From Tagaea sp965279565 (GTDB lineage: Bacteria; Pseudomonadota; Alphaproteobacteria; CACIAM-22H2), in NCBI GenBank assembly GCA_965279565.1, contig OZ257249.1, forward strand, positions 2,728,001 through 2,792,000: a stretch of 64,000 nucleotides of DNA, read 5' to 3'. Positions within the stretch are counted from its first letter, which is position 1. Each line of letters opens with the position of its first letter. Positions 45,862 to 54,615 of this stretch are shown here, piece after piece. The translations under genes and the position numbers were made by a program. The notes beneath the pieces were generated by a model. It did not search any database and was not told the origin of the DNA. It saw only the letters and a list, made by a program, of their open reading frames with translations.

Positions 45862-46983
45862 GCGGCCGAGGGGGAAAGCGTGTCGGCGAGTGCTCCGGCA
45901 CCCGCTGCGGTCGCCGCTCCTGCCGCTGCAGCAGCACCTGCCGCACCGGCCATCATCGCGACGGCGGCCCCCGCGGCCGACGAGCCCGACATGGGCGAGA
46001 CCAAGATGCAGACGGTCCGCGAGGCGATCCGCGACGGCATGGCCGAGGAGATGCGCCGCGACGAGAACGTCTACCTGATGGGCGAGGAAGTCGCGGAATA
46101 CCAGGGCGCCTACAAGGTCAGCCAGGGCCTGCTGCAGGAATTCGGCGCGCGCCGCGTGGTCGACACGCCGATCACCGAGCAGGGCTTCGCCGGCCTCGCG
46201 GTCGGTGCCGGCTTCATGGGCCTGCGCCCCATCGTCGAGTTCATGACGTGGAACTTCTCGATGCAGGCGATCGACCAGATCATCAACTCGGCGGCCAAGA
46301 CGCTCTACATGTCGGGCGGCCAGATGGGATGCCCGATCGTCTTCCGCGGCCCCAACGGTGCGGCAAGCCGCGTGGGCGCGCAGCACTCGCAGTGCTACGC
46401 GTCGTGGTACGCGCACTGCCCGGGCCTGAAGGTCGTCAGCCCGTGGTCGGCCGCCGACGCGAAGGGCCTGATGAAGGCCGCGATCCGCGATCCGAACCCG
46501 GTGCTGATCCTCGAAAACGAGATCCTTTACGGCACGTCGGGGCCTGTACCCGTGTCGGCCGACTATGTCGTGCCGATCGGCAAGGCCAAGGTCGTGCGCG
46601 CCGGCAAGGACGTCACGATCACCGCCTTCTCGATCATGGTCGGCAAGGCGCTGCAGGCGGCCGAGGAACTCGCCAAGATCGGTATCGACGCCGAGGTCAT
46701 CGACCTGCGCTCGATCCGTCCGCTCGACATCGAGACGATCGTCGCATCGGTCAAGAAGACCAACCGCCTCGTCAGCTGCGAGGAAGGCTGGCCCTTCGCC
46801 GGCATCGGTTCGGAACTCGGCATGCTGATGATGGAGCAGTGCTTCGACTGGCTCGACGCGCCCGTCAAGCGCGTGCACGGCCTCGACATCCCGCTGCCCT
46901 ACGCGGCGAATCTCGAGAAGCTGGCGCTGCCGCAGGCCGACCACATCGTGAGCGCGGCCAAGGCCGTGCTCTACAAGAACTGA
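45631..46983 (+). CDS. pdhB: Pyruvate dehydrogenase E1 beta subunit with N-terminal lipoyl domain
   Basis: The 450-residue protein begins with a lipoyl domain (residues 1-80, lipoylated Lys43 in ETDKATM), then an Ala/Pro linker (about 84-117) and the E1 beta transketolase-like domain (from 121: QTVREAIRDGMAEEMRRDENVYL; VDTPITEQGFAGLAVGAGF). This lipoyl-E1beta fusion is known from Alphaproteobacteria. The first 75 residues are identical to those of PdhC. It is 25 bp after pdhA and 22 bp before pdhC. Confidence 0.96.
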   Translation: MPINVLMPALSPTMTEGKIARWLKAEGDTVKSGQVLCEIETDKATMEVEAVDEGVLAKIVVPGGTEGVKVNAVIAVIAAEGESVSASAPAPAAVAAPAAAAAPAAPAIIATAAPAADEPDMGETKMQTVREAIRDGMAEEMRRDENVYLMGEEVAEYQGAYKVSQGLLQEFGARRVVDTPITEQGFAGLAVGAGFMGLRPIVEFMTWNFSMQAIDQIINSAAKTLYMSGGQMGCPIVFRGPNGAASRVGAQHSQCYASWYAHCPGLKVVSPWSAADAKGLMKAAIRDPNPVLILENEILYGTSGPVPVSADYVVPIGKAKVVRAGKDVTITAFSIMVGKALQAAEELAKIGIDAEVIDLRSIRPLDIETIVASVKKTNRLVSCEEGWPFAGIGSELGMLMMEQCFDWLDAPVKRVHGLDIPLPYAANLEKLALPQADHIVSAAKAVLYKN

Positions 46984-47005
46984 TCCGGGCGAGGGAGACA
47001 GCGAC

Positions 47006-47236
47006 ATGCCGATCAACGTTCTGATGCCGGCCCTTTCGCCCACGATGACCGAGGGCAAGATCGCCCGCTGGCTCAAGGCCGAAGGCGACACGGTCAAGTC
47101 CGGCCAGGTGCTGTGCGAGATCGAGACCGACAAGGCGACGATGGAAGTCGAGGCGGTCGACGAGGGCGTTCTTGCCAAGATCGTCGTTCCCGGCGGGACC
47201 GAGGGCGTGAAGGTCAATGCCGTCATCGCGCTGATC
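47006..47236 (+). repeat. Lipoyl-domain direct repeat, copy 2
   Basis: Partner of the repeat at 45631-45861. Identical protein sequence over 75 residues with scattered synonymous differences indicates either strong constraint or recent gene conversion between pdhB and pdhC. Confidence 0.9.
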
Positions 47237-48295
47237 GCGGGCGAGGGTGAGGACGCCAAGGCCGTCGCCGCCGGCGGTGCCGCTCCGGCAGCCCCCAAGG
47301 CGGTCGCACCGGCCGCGGCTGCGGCAGCCGCACCGGTGGCAGCACCCATTGCAGTATCGGCGCCTGCCGCGGCATCGTCGTCGGGTGCGCGCGTGATCGC
47401 TTCGCCGCTCGCCAAGCGCATGGCCGACCAGGCCGGCCTCGATCTCTCGAAGATTTCGGGCAGCGGTCCCGGCGGGCGCATCGTCAAGCACGACGTCGAA
47501 GCCGCCGTCTCGGGCGGTGGCGCCAGGAAGTCCGCACCGGCCACCGCTTCGGCGGGCGCACCCGTCGCCGTTTCGTCGGCCGCACTCGCCGCGATCGGTC
47601 CGCACAAGCTCGTCCCGCTGTCGACGATGCGCAAGGTCATCGCGCGTCGCCTGACCGAGAGCAAGCAGCAGGTCCCGCACTTCTATCTCACGGTCGATTG
47701 CGACATCGACAAGCTGCTCGCCGGCCGCGCGTCGTTGAACGCCAAGAGCCCCGAGAAGGGCCCGGGTGCCTTCAAGCTGTCGGTCAACGATTTCATCATC
47801 AAGGCGGTGGCCGTCGCACTTCGCCAGGTACCCAACGCAAACGCCTCCTACAGCGACGACGGCATGCTGCTGTGGGACAACGTGGACATCTCGGTCGCCG
47901 TCGCGATCCCGGGCGGCCTGATCACGCCGATCGTGCGCAACGCCGACAAGAAGGGTCTCGTCGACATCTCGAACACGATGAAGGACCTCGCCGTCCGCGC
48001 CAAGGACGGCAAGCTGAAGCCTGAGGAATTCCTGGGCGGCACCTTCTCGATCTCCAATCTCGGCATGTTCGGCATCAAGGACTTCGCCGCCGTTATCAAC
48101 CCGCCGCAGGGCTGTATCCTGGCGGTGGGGGCGGGCGAGCAGCGCGCCGTGGTCAAGAACGGCGCGCTCGCCGTCGCGACGGTGATGAGCGTGACGCTCT
48201 CGGTCGATCACCGCGTGGTCGACGGCAGCGTGGGGGCCGAGTTCCTCGCCGCGTTCAAGAAGATCGTCGAAGACCCGCTGTCGATGCTGCTTTGA
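47006..48295 (+). CDS. pdhC: Dihydrolipoyl acetyltransferase (PDH E2)
   Basis: Core of the pyruvate dehydrogenase complex; moves the acetyl group to CoA. The 429-residue protein has one lipoyl domain (1-80, Lys43), a Pro/Ala linker, the peripheral-subunit-binding domain (about 130-165, ASPLAKRMADQAGLDLSKI, GSGPGGRIVKHDVE), a second linker and the catalytic domain (from about 200) with the active-site HRVVDG motif near 401. GAGGGAGA precedes the ATG. E3 (lpd) follows after 13 bp. Confidence 0.97.
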   Translation: MPINVLMPALSPTMTEGKIARWLKAEGDTVKSGQVLCEIETDKATMEVEAVDEGVLAKIVVPGGTEGVKVNAVIALIAGEGEDAKAVAAGGAAPAAPKAVAPAAAAAAAPVAAPIAVSAPAAASSSGARVIASPLAKRMADQAGLDLSKISGSGPGGRIVKHDVEAAVSGGGARKSAPATASAGAPVAVSSAALAAIGPHKLVPLSTMRKVIARRLTESKQQVPHFYLTVDCDIDKLLAGRASLNAKSPEKGPGAFKLSVNDFIIKAVAVALRQVPNANASYSDDGMLLWDNVDISVAVAIPGGLITPIVRNADKKGLVDISNTMKDLAVRAKDGKLKPEEFLGGTFSISNLGMFGIKDFAAVINPPQGCILAVGAGEQRAVVKNGALAVATVMSVTLSVDHRVVDGSVGAEFLAAFKKIVEDPLSMLL

Positions 48296-48308
48296 GGAGG
48301 CCCGGAAA

Positions 48309-49724
48309 ATGGCCGAACAGAATTTCGACCTGATCGTCGTCGGCGGCGGGCCGGGCGGCTACGTCGCCGCGATCCGTGCCGCACAGCTCAAGATGAACGT
48401 GGCGCTGGTCGAGCGCGAGCATCTGGGCGGCATCTGCCTCAACTGGGGCTGCATTCCGACCAAGGCGCTGCTGCGCACGTCGGAAATCTACGGCATCCTG
48501 CAGCATCTCGACGCCTACGGGCTTGCGGCCGACAACGCGCGCTTCGACGTGAAGAAGATCGTCGATCGTTCGCGCAAGGTAGCCGGGCAGCTGTCGGGCG
48601 GCATCAAGCATCTGCTGAAGAAGAACAAGGTGACCGTATTCGACGGGCAGGGCGCCCTCGCCGGTACCGGGACCGGCGGCATCCGCAAGGTCGCCGTCAC
48701 GAAGGACGGCAAGCCGGTCGCGGACCTGACGGCCAAGAACGTGATCCTCGCCACCGGTGCCCGCGCGCGCGTCGTGCCGGGCATGGAGCCGGACGGCAAG
48801 CTCGTGTGGACCTACAAGGAAGCGATGGTGCCGCCGGCGATGCCCAAGTCGCTGCTGGTCGTCGGCTCGGGCGCAATCGGCATCGAGTTCGCGTCGTTCT
48901 ACCGCACGATGGGTGCAGCCGTGACCGTGGTCGAGATGATGGACCGCGTGCTTCCCGTGGAAGACGAGGAGATCAGCGCCTTCGCGCGCAAGTCGTTCGA
49001 GAAGCAGGGGATGAAGATCCTCACCTCGGCGACCGTGAAGGGCCTGAAGAAGTCCGCCGACAGCGTGACCGTGACGGTCGAGAGTGCGGGCAAGACGCAG
49101 GAGATCGTCGTCGAGCGCGTCATCTCGGCGGTCGGCATCGTCGGCAATGTCGAGAAGCTTGGTCTCGAAGGCACCAAGGTGAAGGTCGATCGCACGCATG
49201 TTGTAATCGACGAATGGTGCGCCACCGGTGAACCGGGCGTCTACGCGATCGGCGATCTCGCCGGGCCGCCGTGGCTCGCGCACAAGGCGAGCCATGAGGG
49301 CGTGATCTGTGTCGAGAAGATCGCCGGCCTCAAGGGCCTGCATCCGCTCGACGTGACGAATATTCCGGGCTGCACGTACTGCACGCCACAGGTCGCCTCG
49401 GTGGGACTTACCGAGAAGAAGGCGAAGGAACTGGGCCACGCCGTCAAGGTCGGCCGCTTCCCGTTCATGGGAAACGGCAAGGCCATCGCACTCGGCGAGC
49501 CGGAGGGCATGGTCAAGACCGTGTTCGACGCGAAGACCGGCGAGCTGCTTGGTGCCCACATGGTGGGTGCGGAAGTGACCGAGCTGATCCAAGGCTACGG
49601 GATCGCCAAGACGCTGGAAACGACCGAAGCGGAACTGATGCATACGGTCTTCCCGCATCCCACGCTCAGCGAGATGATGCACGAGAGCGTCCTTGACGCC
49701 TACGGTCGCGCGATCCATTTCTAG
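48309..49724 (+). CDS. lpd: Dihydrolipoyl dehydrogenase (E3)
   Basis: FAD enzyme that reoxidises lipoamide on E2 with NAD. The 471-residue protein has the FAD motif VVGGGPGGYVAAIRAAQL (near 10), the redox-active Cys pair in GGICLNWGCIPTK (near 41-53), the NAD motif VVGSGAIGIEFASFY (near 182), and the C-terminal His/Glu pair in HTVFPHPTLSEMMHE (near 446). A strong GAGGAGG ribosome site lies before the ATG. Last member of the core pdh group; lipA, which makes the cofactor, starts 4 bp after its stop. Confidence 0.97.
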   Translation: MAEQNFDLIVVGGGPGGYVAAIRAAQLKMNVALVEREHLGGICLNWGCIPTKALLRTSEIYGILQHLDAYGLAADNARFDVKKIVDRSRKVAGQLSGGIKHLLKKNKVTVFDGQGALAGTGTGGIRKVAVTKDGKPVADLTAKNVILATGARARVVPGMEPDGKLVWTYKEAMVPPAMPKSLLVVGSGAIGIEFASFYRTMGAAVTVVEMMDRVLPVEDEEISAFARKSFEKQGMKILTSATVKGLKKSADSVTVTVESAGKTQEIVVERVISAVGIVGNVEKLGLEGTKVKVDRTHVVIDEWCATGEPGVYAIGDLAGPPWLAHKASHEGVICVEKIAGLKGLHPLDVTNIPGCTYCTPQVASVGLTEKKAKELGHAVKVGRFPFMGNGKAIALGEPEGMVKTVFDAKTGELLGAHMVGAEVTELIQGYGIAKTLETTEAELMHTVFPHPTLSEMMHESVLDAYGRAIHF

Positions 49725-49728
49725 GGGC

Positions 49729-50676
49729 ATGGAGACGGTCCCGAAGCTTCGCCACCCCGAGAAGGCCCACCGGCCCGACAACCCGGTGCAGGTGCGCAAG
49801 CCCGAATGGATCCGGGTCAAGGCGCCGACTTCGCCCGAGTACATGGAGACGAAGAAGATCGTTCGCGACCGCGGTCTCGTGACCGTGTGCGAGGAAGCGG
49901 CGTGCCCGAATATCGGCGAGTGCTGGAAGAAGAAGCACGCGACGATGATGATCCTCGGCTCGGTGTGCACGCGCGCCTGCAGCTTCTGCAACGTCGCGAC
50001 CGGCATGCCGGACAAACTCGATCCGCACGAGCCGGAGAAGGTGGCGGACGCCGCAGCACTGATGGGCCTGCAGCACGTCGTCATCACGTCGGTCGATCGC
50101 GACGACCTGCCCGACGGCGGGGCCGGGCATTTCGCCCGCGTGATTCGCGCGATCCGCGAACGCTGCCCGGGCACCACGATCGAGGTGCTCACGCCCGACT
50201 TCCTGCGCAAGGACGGCGCCCTCGAGATCGTCGTCGCGGCACGTCCGGACGTGTTCAACCACAATCTGGAAACCGTGCCGCGCCTCTATCCGACGATCCG
50301 GCCGGGGGCGCGCTATTTCCACTCGCTGCGCCTGCTGCAGCGGGTCAAGGAACTGGATCCGACACTGTTCACGAAATCCGGCCTGATGGTCGGGCTGGGC
50401 GAGACCCGGCTCGAGATCATGCAGGTGATGGACGACATGCGTTCGGCCGACATCGACTTTTTGACCATCGGCCAGTACCTGCAGCCCACGCCCAAGCACG
50501 CCGCCGTCGACCGGTTCGTCACCCCCGACGAATTCAAGGAATACGCGACCCTGGCGACCACGAAGGGGTTCCTGCTGGTTGCCTCCAGCCCGCTGACGCG
50601 CTCGTCCTATCACGCCGACCGCGACTTCGCGGCCCTGCGTGCGGCGCGCGAAGCCAAGGTCGCCGCAGCGCAATAA
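49729..50676 (+). CDS. lipA: Lipoyl synthase LipA
   Basis: Radical SAM enzyme that inserts two sulfurs into octanoyl groups on lipoyl domains. The protein of 315 residues has both iron-sulfur cluster motifs: CEEAACPNIGEC (auxiliary cluster, near 57-68) and CTRACSFC (radical SAM cluster, near 83-90), plus the C-terminal Ser ligand region ASSPLTRSSYHAD. The ATG at 49729, 4 bp after the lpd stop, gives the common N-terminus. Its substrates are the lipoyl domains of PdhB and PdhC encoded just upstream. Confidence 0.96.
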   Translation: METVPKLRHPEKAHRPDNPVQVRKPEWIRVKAPTSPEYMETKKIVRDRGLVTVCEEAACPNIGECWKKKHATMMILGSVCTRACSFCNVATGMPDKLDPHEPEKVADAAALMGLQHVVITSVDRDDLPDGGAGHFARVIRAIRERCPGTTIEVLTPDFLRKDGALEIVVAARPDVFNHNLETVPRLYPTIRPGARYFHSLRLLQRVKELDPTLFTKSGLMVGLGETRLEIMQVMDDMRSADIDFLTIGQYLQPTPKHAAVDRFVTPDEFKEYATLATTKGFLLVASSPLTRSSYHADRDFAALRAAREAKVAAAQ

Positions 50677-50719
50677 CGCGTTGCCACCCGCCCCGGTTTC
50701 GCGCTATCGGCGATAGGAC

Positions 50720-51175
50720 ATGCCGACCCATGCCGAAAAGCGCGCCATGCCTTACAGCCCCGAGCAGCTCTTCACGCTCGTGGCGCAGGTCGACCGCTAT
50801 CCGGAATTCCTGCCCTGGTGCATCGCCGCACGCCTGAAAAGCCGCGAAGGCAGCCTCGCGGTCTGGGATCTGGTCATCGGCTTCCGGATGATCCGCGAGC
50901 GCTTCACCAGCCGCGTGACGATGACGCCCGCCGAACCCGGCCGCAGCCCGCGCATCGACGTGGCCTATGCCGACGGCCCGTTCCGCTACCTCAACAACCA
51001 CTGGATCTTCGACCGCCAGCCGGACGGGACGACCGTCATCGACTTCTTCGTCGATTTCGAGTTTCGTTCGAAGCTGCTGCAGTCGATCATGGGCGTTCTG
51101 TTCAACGAGGCGGTCAAGCGCATGGTCGCCGCGTTCGAGGGGCGCGCCAAGCAGCTCTACGGGAGCGGAACATGA
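50720..51175 (+). CDS. RatA/COQ10-family START-domain protein
   Basis: A 151-residue START-fold protein (MPTHAEKRAMPYSPEQLFTLVAQVDRYPEFLPWC), the family of ubiquinone-binding COQ10 and of E. coli RatA. In Alphaproteobacteria it normally follows lipA and is thought to help coenzyme Q function; a toxin role is known only for E. coli RatA. It lies 43 bp after lipA. Its stop overlaps the pirin start by four bases (ATGA). Confidence 0.9.
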   Translation: MPTHAEKRAMPYSPEQLFTLVAQVDRYPEFLPWCIAARLKSREGSLAVWDLVIGFRMIRERFTSRVTMTPAEPGRSPRIDVAYADGPFRYLNNHWIFDRQPDGTTVIDFFVDFEFRSKLLQSIMGVLFNEAVKRMVAAFEGRAKQLYGSGT

Positions 51176-52041
51176 GCGATGCGGTCGAACTTGTGCTGAC
51201 GACGAACCCGCACGATATCGGTGCGTTCACGGTCAAGCGCGCCTTGCCAAAGCGCGAGCGCCGCCATCTCGGTCCGTTCGTGTTCTTCGACCATCTGGGG
51301 CCCGCCGTGCTGAAGTCGGGTACCGGCATGGATGTGCGCCCGCATCCGCATATCGGCCTGTCGACGGTCACGTACCTGTTCGACGGCGAGATCCTGCACC
51401 GGGATTCGCTGGGCTTCGTTCAGCCGATCCGGCCCGGTGCGGTCAACTGGATGACCGCCGGGCGCGGCATCGTGCATTCCGAGCGTACAGCGCCGGAGCT
51501 GCGAAATGGCGGGCTTCGCATGCACGGCATCCAGACCTGGGTGGCGCTGCCGCCCGAGCTGGAGGAGATGGAGCCCGGCTTCGAGCACCATCCGGCCGAC
51601 ACGCTGCCGCGCGGCACGATCGACGGCGTGGAGCTCGTCTGCATTCTCGGGAACGCCTACGGCCTCAAGGCGCCGGTCAAGGTCCACTCGCCGATCTTCT
51701 ATCTGCATGCCGAGTTTCCGGCGGGCGCTTCGCTCGCGATGACCGACGAGCATGTCGAGCGCGGCTTCTATGTCGTGTCCGGCGAAATCGATCTCGACGG
51801 CACGGCCTACGCGCCCGGCAATCTCGTCGTGCTGCGCGAAGGGGCGGACGTCACGCTGCGCGCGACGGAAGCTTCGACCGTCATGCTGCTCGGCGGGGCG
51901 AAGCTTCCCGGCGAGCGGACGATCTGGTGGAACTTCGTGTCGAGCGACAAGGCCCGCCTCGAACGCGCGAAGGCCGACTGGAAGGCCGGCAAGTTCCCGA
52001 AGGTTCCAGGCGAGAGCGAATTCATCCCGCTGCCGGACTAG
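51172..52041 (+). CDS. Pirin family protein (long form)
   Basis: A 289-residue bicupin. The N-terminal cupin holds the metal ligands: HPH (in RPHPHIGLSTV, near 58-60), His in ILHRDSLG and HSE in GIVHSERT (near 102-104). The C-terminal cupin carries the Pirin_C domain with the closing WWNFVSSDKARLERAKADW. In Serratia, a pirin binds the pyruvate dehydrogenase E1 subunit and lowers its activity; this gene is translationally coupled to a gene of the pdh-lipA run, so a similar role is conceivable. It converges with the CinA-type gene with a four-base overlap. Confidence 0.88.
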   Translation: MSDAVELVLTTNPHDIGAFTVKRALPKRERRHLGPFVFFDHLGPAVLKSGTGMDVRPHPHIGLSTVTYLFDGEILHRDSLGFVQPIRPGAVNWMTAGRGIVHSERTAPELRNGGLRMHGIQTWVALPPELEEMEPGFEHHPADTLPRGTIDGVELVCILGNAYGLKAPVKVHSPIFYLHAEFPAGASLAMTDEHVERGFYVVSGEIDLDGTAYAPGNLVVLREGADVTLRATEASTVMLLGGAKLPGERTIWWNFVSSDKARLERAKADWKAGKFPKVPGESEFIPLPD

Positions 52042-52520
52042 GGCTTCGTCGCTCCGTCGAACAGCAGCGTCAGCGCGAACTCGACCGCCTGCCGGCGTAC
52101 AGACGCGCGGTCGCCGCCGAAGATGCGGTGCGAGGTCTTCGTGGCACGTCCGGTGCGCGCGAGGCCGAAATGCACGAGGCCGACCGGCTTTTCAACCGTC
52201 CCGCCGCCGGGGCCGGCCACGCCCGTGATCGCGACCGCCATCTGCGCGTGGCTGCGCTGGAGCGCACCTTCCGCCATCGCGCGCGCGACCGGTTCGCTGA
52301 CGGCGCCGAAGGCGAGGATCAGGCCGGGCGAGACGGCGAGCTGTTCCTGCTTGGCCTCGTTCGAGTAGGTCACGAAGCCGCGCTCGACGACATCGGACGA
52401 GCCGGGAATCTCGGTGAGCGCCGCGGCGACGAGCCCGCCCGTGCAGGATTCCGCTGTCGCGACCTTCATCTTCGCGCGGCGACAGGCCGCCAGCACGTCG
52501 AACGCCGCGCCGATTTCCAT
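52038..52520 (-). CDS. pncC: CinA C-terminal domain protein, NMN amidohydrolase type (PncC)
   Basis: A 160-residue stand-alone CinA C-terminal domain: VATAESCTGGLVAAALTEIPGSSDVVERGFVTYSN (near 18) and AVAITGVAGPGGGTVEKPVGLVHFG (near 92). Such proteins deamidate nicotinamide mononucleotide in NAD salvage. The full-length CinA N-terminal domain is absent. The ATG at 52520 lies 1 bp after the pgpA stop, so pgpA and this gene are coupled on the minus strand. Confidence 0.9.
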   Translation of the reverse strand: MEIGAAFDVLAACRRAKMKVATAESCTGGLVAAALTEIPGSSDVVERGFVTYSNEAKQEQLAVSPGLILAFGAVSEPVARAMAEGALQRSHAQMAVAITGVAGPGGGTVEKPVGLVHFGLARTGRATKTSHRIFGGDRASVRRQAVEFALTLLFDGATKP

Positions 52521-52521
52521 A

Positions 52522-53043
52522 CTATTGGGCAAACGCCATCTCCACCGGTCCGTATGTCGCGAGCAGCCAGACGGCCGCCGCGGACCACAGGGCCGCAAGC
52601 AGGTCGTCGAGCATCACGCCCAGCCCGCCGGCGACCTTTCGGTCGGCCCAGCCGGCGGGAAACGGCTTCAGGATATCCGCGATCCGGAACAGGACGAAAG
52701 CGGCGATCCATCCCAGCGGCGAAAACGGGGCGGCGAGGAGGGTGAGCCACATGCCCGCGACCTCGTCGACGACGATGAAGCCCGCGTCCTTGACGCCGGT
52801 GCGTTTCGACACCGCATCCGCCGCCCACACGCCGAGGGCGGACACGCCCAGCGTGGCGAGGGCCAGCAGCGACCAGCCGCCGAGCATCCAGATCGCCCAG
52901 GCGAACGGGAGTGCTGCGAGCGTGCCCCAGGTGCCCGACGCGAAAGGGACAAGCCCGCTGCCGAACCACGTCGCGACGAGCGTCGCGGGATCCTTCAGCG
53001 TCAGGCCGGGCGGCAGCCGGCCGTAAGTGAACTGGAGCTTCAT
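52522..53043 (-). CDS. pgpA: Phosphatidylglycerophosphatase A
   Basis: Dephosphorylates phosphatidylglycerol phosphate to phosphatidylglycerol, drawing on the CDP-diacylglycerol that CdsA makes. The membrane protein of 173 residues has the family residues in GTWGTLAALPFAW (near 38), KDAGFIVVDEVAGMWLTLL (near 85) with conserved Asp/Glu, and FRIADILKPFPAGWADR (near 120). The ATG at 53043 overlaps the ispDF stop by four bases (ATGA). Confidence 0.93.
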   Translation of the reverse strand: MKLQFTYGRLPPGLTLKDPATLVATWFGSGLVPFASGTWGTLAALPFAWAIWMLGGWSLLALATLGVSALGVWAADAVSKRTGVKDAGFIVVDEVAGMWLTLLAAPFSPLGWIAAFVLFRIADILKPFPAGWADRKVAGGLGVMLDDLLAALWSAAAVWLLATYGPVEMAFAQ

Positions 53044-54227
53044 GCGACGGGCAGCGCGATCGTCGCGGTCGCCTGTGCGGCGATGCCCTCGCCGCGGCCG
53101 GTGAAGCCGAGCCCTTCGGTCGTCGTCGCCTTGACCGACACGCGCGCCACGTCGATGCCGAGGATTTCCGCAAGGCGTGCGCGCATCGCGGGGCGGTGCG
53201 GCCCCACCTTCGGGCGTTCGCAGATGATCGTCACGTCGGCGTGGCGGATCGCCCCGCCGCGCGCGGCGACCAGGTCGGCGGCGTGACGCAGGAAACGGTC
53301 GGACGTGGCTCCCTTCCAGCGCATGTCGCTGGGCGGGAAATGCGCGCCGATGTCGCCCTCGCCGACGGCGCCGAGGATTGCGTCGACCAGCGCATGGATC
53401 GCGACGTCGGCGTCGGAATGGCCGACGAGTGCCGCGTCGTGCGGAACCTTGATGCCGCACAGCCACACGCCGTCGCCGGGGCCGAGGCGGTGCACGTCGT
53501 AGCCGCTGCCCACGCGGATGTCGGCGCGGTCGAGGAAGGCTTCGCGCTGGGCGCGCGCCAGATCGTCCTCGGTCGTGACCTTGAAGTTCCGCTCGCTCGC
53601 CGCGACGAGCCGCACCGATCCGCCGGCCGCGCGCAGCACGGCCGCATCGTCGGTGAGCTTTTCGCCGGCCGCACGCCGGTGCGCGTCGAGGATGTCGCGA
53701 TAGCGGAAGGCCTGCGGCGTCTGGGCGCGCCACAGCCGGTCGCGCGGCACGATGGCGCCGGCATTGCCGCCGTCCTCGCGCCACAGCGTGTCGACGACCG
53801 GCACGGCCGCGATGGCGCCGGCGCTTTCTTCGAGCGCCACGATCAGCCGGTCGATCAGGCCCGCATCGACGAAGGGGCGTGCACCGTCGTGGATCAGCAC
53901 GTTGGCCGGCGCCAGACTGGCGAGGCTTTCCAGTCCTGCACGTACCGAATCCTGCCGCTCGGCACCGCCTTCGACCGGATCGAGCAGGGCAAGCCCGTCG
54001 GCGGCGGCGGCATAGAAATCCGCATCGGCCGGGTTGCACACGACGCGCACCGCATCGATGCGCGAATGGCGCGCGAGCGTGGCGAGCGACCGGCGCAGCA
54101 GCGGTGCTCCGGCAAGGTCGCGGTACTGTTTTGGAACGGGTCCACCAAGGCGCGCGCCGCGTCCGGCGGCGACGACGAGGGCGATGCAGGCGGGGGCGAC
54201 CGGTGTCGGTATGGCGGTGTTGGCCAT
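53040..54227 (-). CDS. ispDF: Bifunctional IspD/IspF enzyme of the MEP pathway
   Basis: One 395-residue protein that does two non-consecutive steps. The N-terminal half (1-230) is the cytidylyltransferase IspD (LVVAAGRGARLGGPVPKQY near 18; DGARP near 113; KVTTEDDL near 218). The C-terminal half (from about 236) is the cyclodiphosphate synthase IspF (GSGYDVHRL with metal ligands; VPHDAALVGHSDADV; EGLGFTGRGEGIAAQA). Such fusions are usual in Alpha- and Epsilonproteobacteria. It works downstream of Dxr (881-2050). It is divergent from the DUF1330 gene, with a 73-bp gap. Confidence 0.96.
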   Translation of the reverse strand: MANTAIPTPVAPACIALVVAAGRGARLGGPVPKQYRDLAGAPLLRRSLATLARHSRIDAVRVVCNPADADFYAAAADGLALLDPVEGGAERQDSVRAGLESLASLAPANVLIHDGARPFVDAGLIDRLIVALEESAGAIAAVPVVDTLWREDGGNAGAIVPRDRLWRAQTPQAFRYRDILDAHRRAAGEKLTDDAAVLRAAGGSVRLVAASERNFKVTTEDDLARAQREAFLDRADIRVGSGYDVHRLGPGDGVWLCGIKVPHDAALVGHSDADVAIHALVDAILGAVGEGDIGAHFPPSDMRWKGATSDRFLRHAADLVAARGGAIRHADVTIICERPKVGPHRPAMRARLAEILGIDVARVSVKATTTEGLGFTGRGEGIAAQATATIALPVA

Positions 54228-54300
54228 TGTGCGATTGCGCGAAGTCCGTATGCTGCGGGTCCGCGCAATCTAGCAGTCCCCCTTGCAAGAGGCACGTGCC

Positions 54301-54591
54301 ATGCCCGCCTATCTCATCGCCGATATCGCCGTCACCGATCCCGCCAAGTACGAGGGCTACAAGGCCCTTTCACCGGGCGCGGTCGAAAAGCATGGCGGCA
54401 GGTTCATCGCCCGCGGCGGCCAGTCCGGCACGCTGGAAGGCGACTGGAAGCCTTCGCGCCTCGTCATCATCGAGTTCCCGTCCTTCGAGAGGGCGCAGAC
54501 GTTCTACACGTCCGTCGAATACACGGCCGCGCGGCGCGCGCGGGCAGGGGCCACGTCGCGTTTCAACATGGTGGTGGTCGAAGGCCTCTGA
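54301..54591 (+). CDS. DUF1330 family protein
   Basis: A 96-residue protein with the dimeric alpha/beta barrel pattern of DUF1330: MPAYLIADIAVTDPAKYEGY, HGGRFIARGGQ, LVIIEFPSFERAQTFYTSVEY. Members are small soluble proteins without a proven activity. The start at 54301 is the family-standard one. It is 24 bp before the ypjD-like gene (its ATG at 54616), probably co-transcribed. Confidence 0.88.
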   Translation: MPAYLIADIAVTDPAKYEGYKALSPGAVEKHGGRFIARGGQSGTLEGDWKPSRLVIIEFPSFERAQTFYTSVEYTAARRARAGATSRFNMVVVEGL

Positions 54592-54615
54592 CCGGGCTTA
54601 GACTTGCGCTTCGCA

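Noticed and set aside
50720..51175. RatA as part of a toxin-antitoxin pair
   Set aside because: No antitoxin-like partner is present and the context after lipA is that of the COQ10 ubiquinone-binding homologue.
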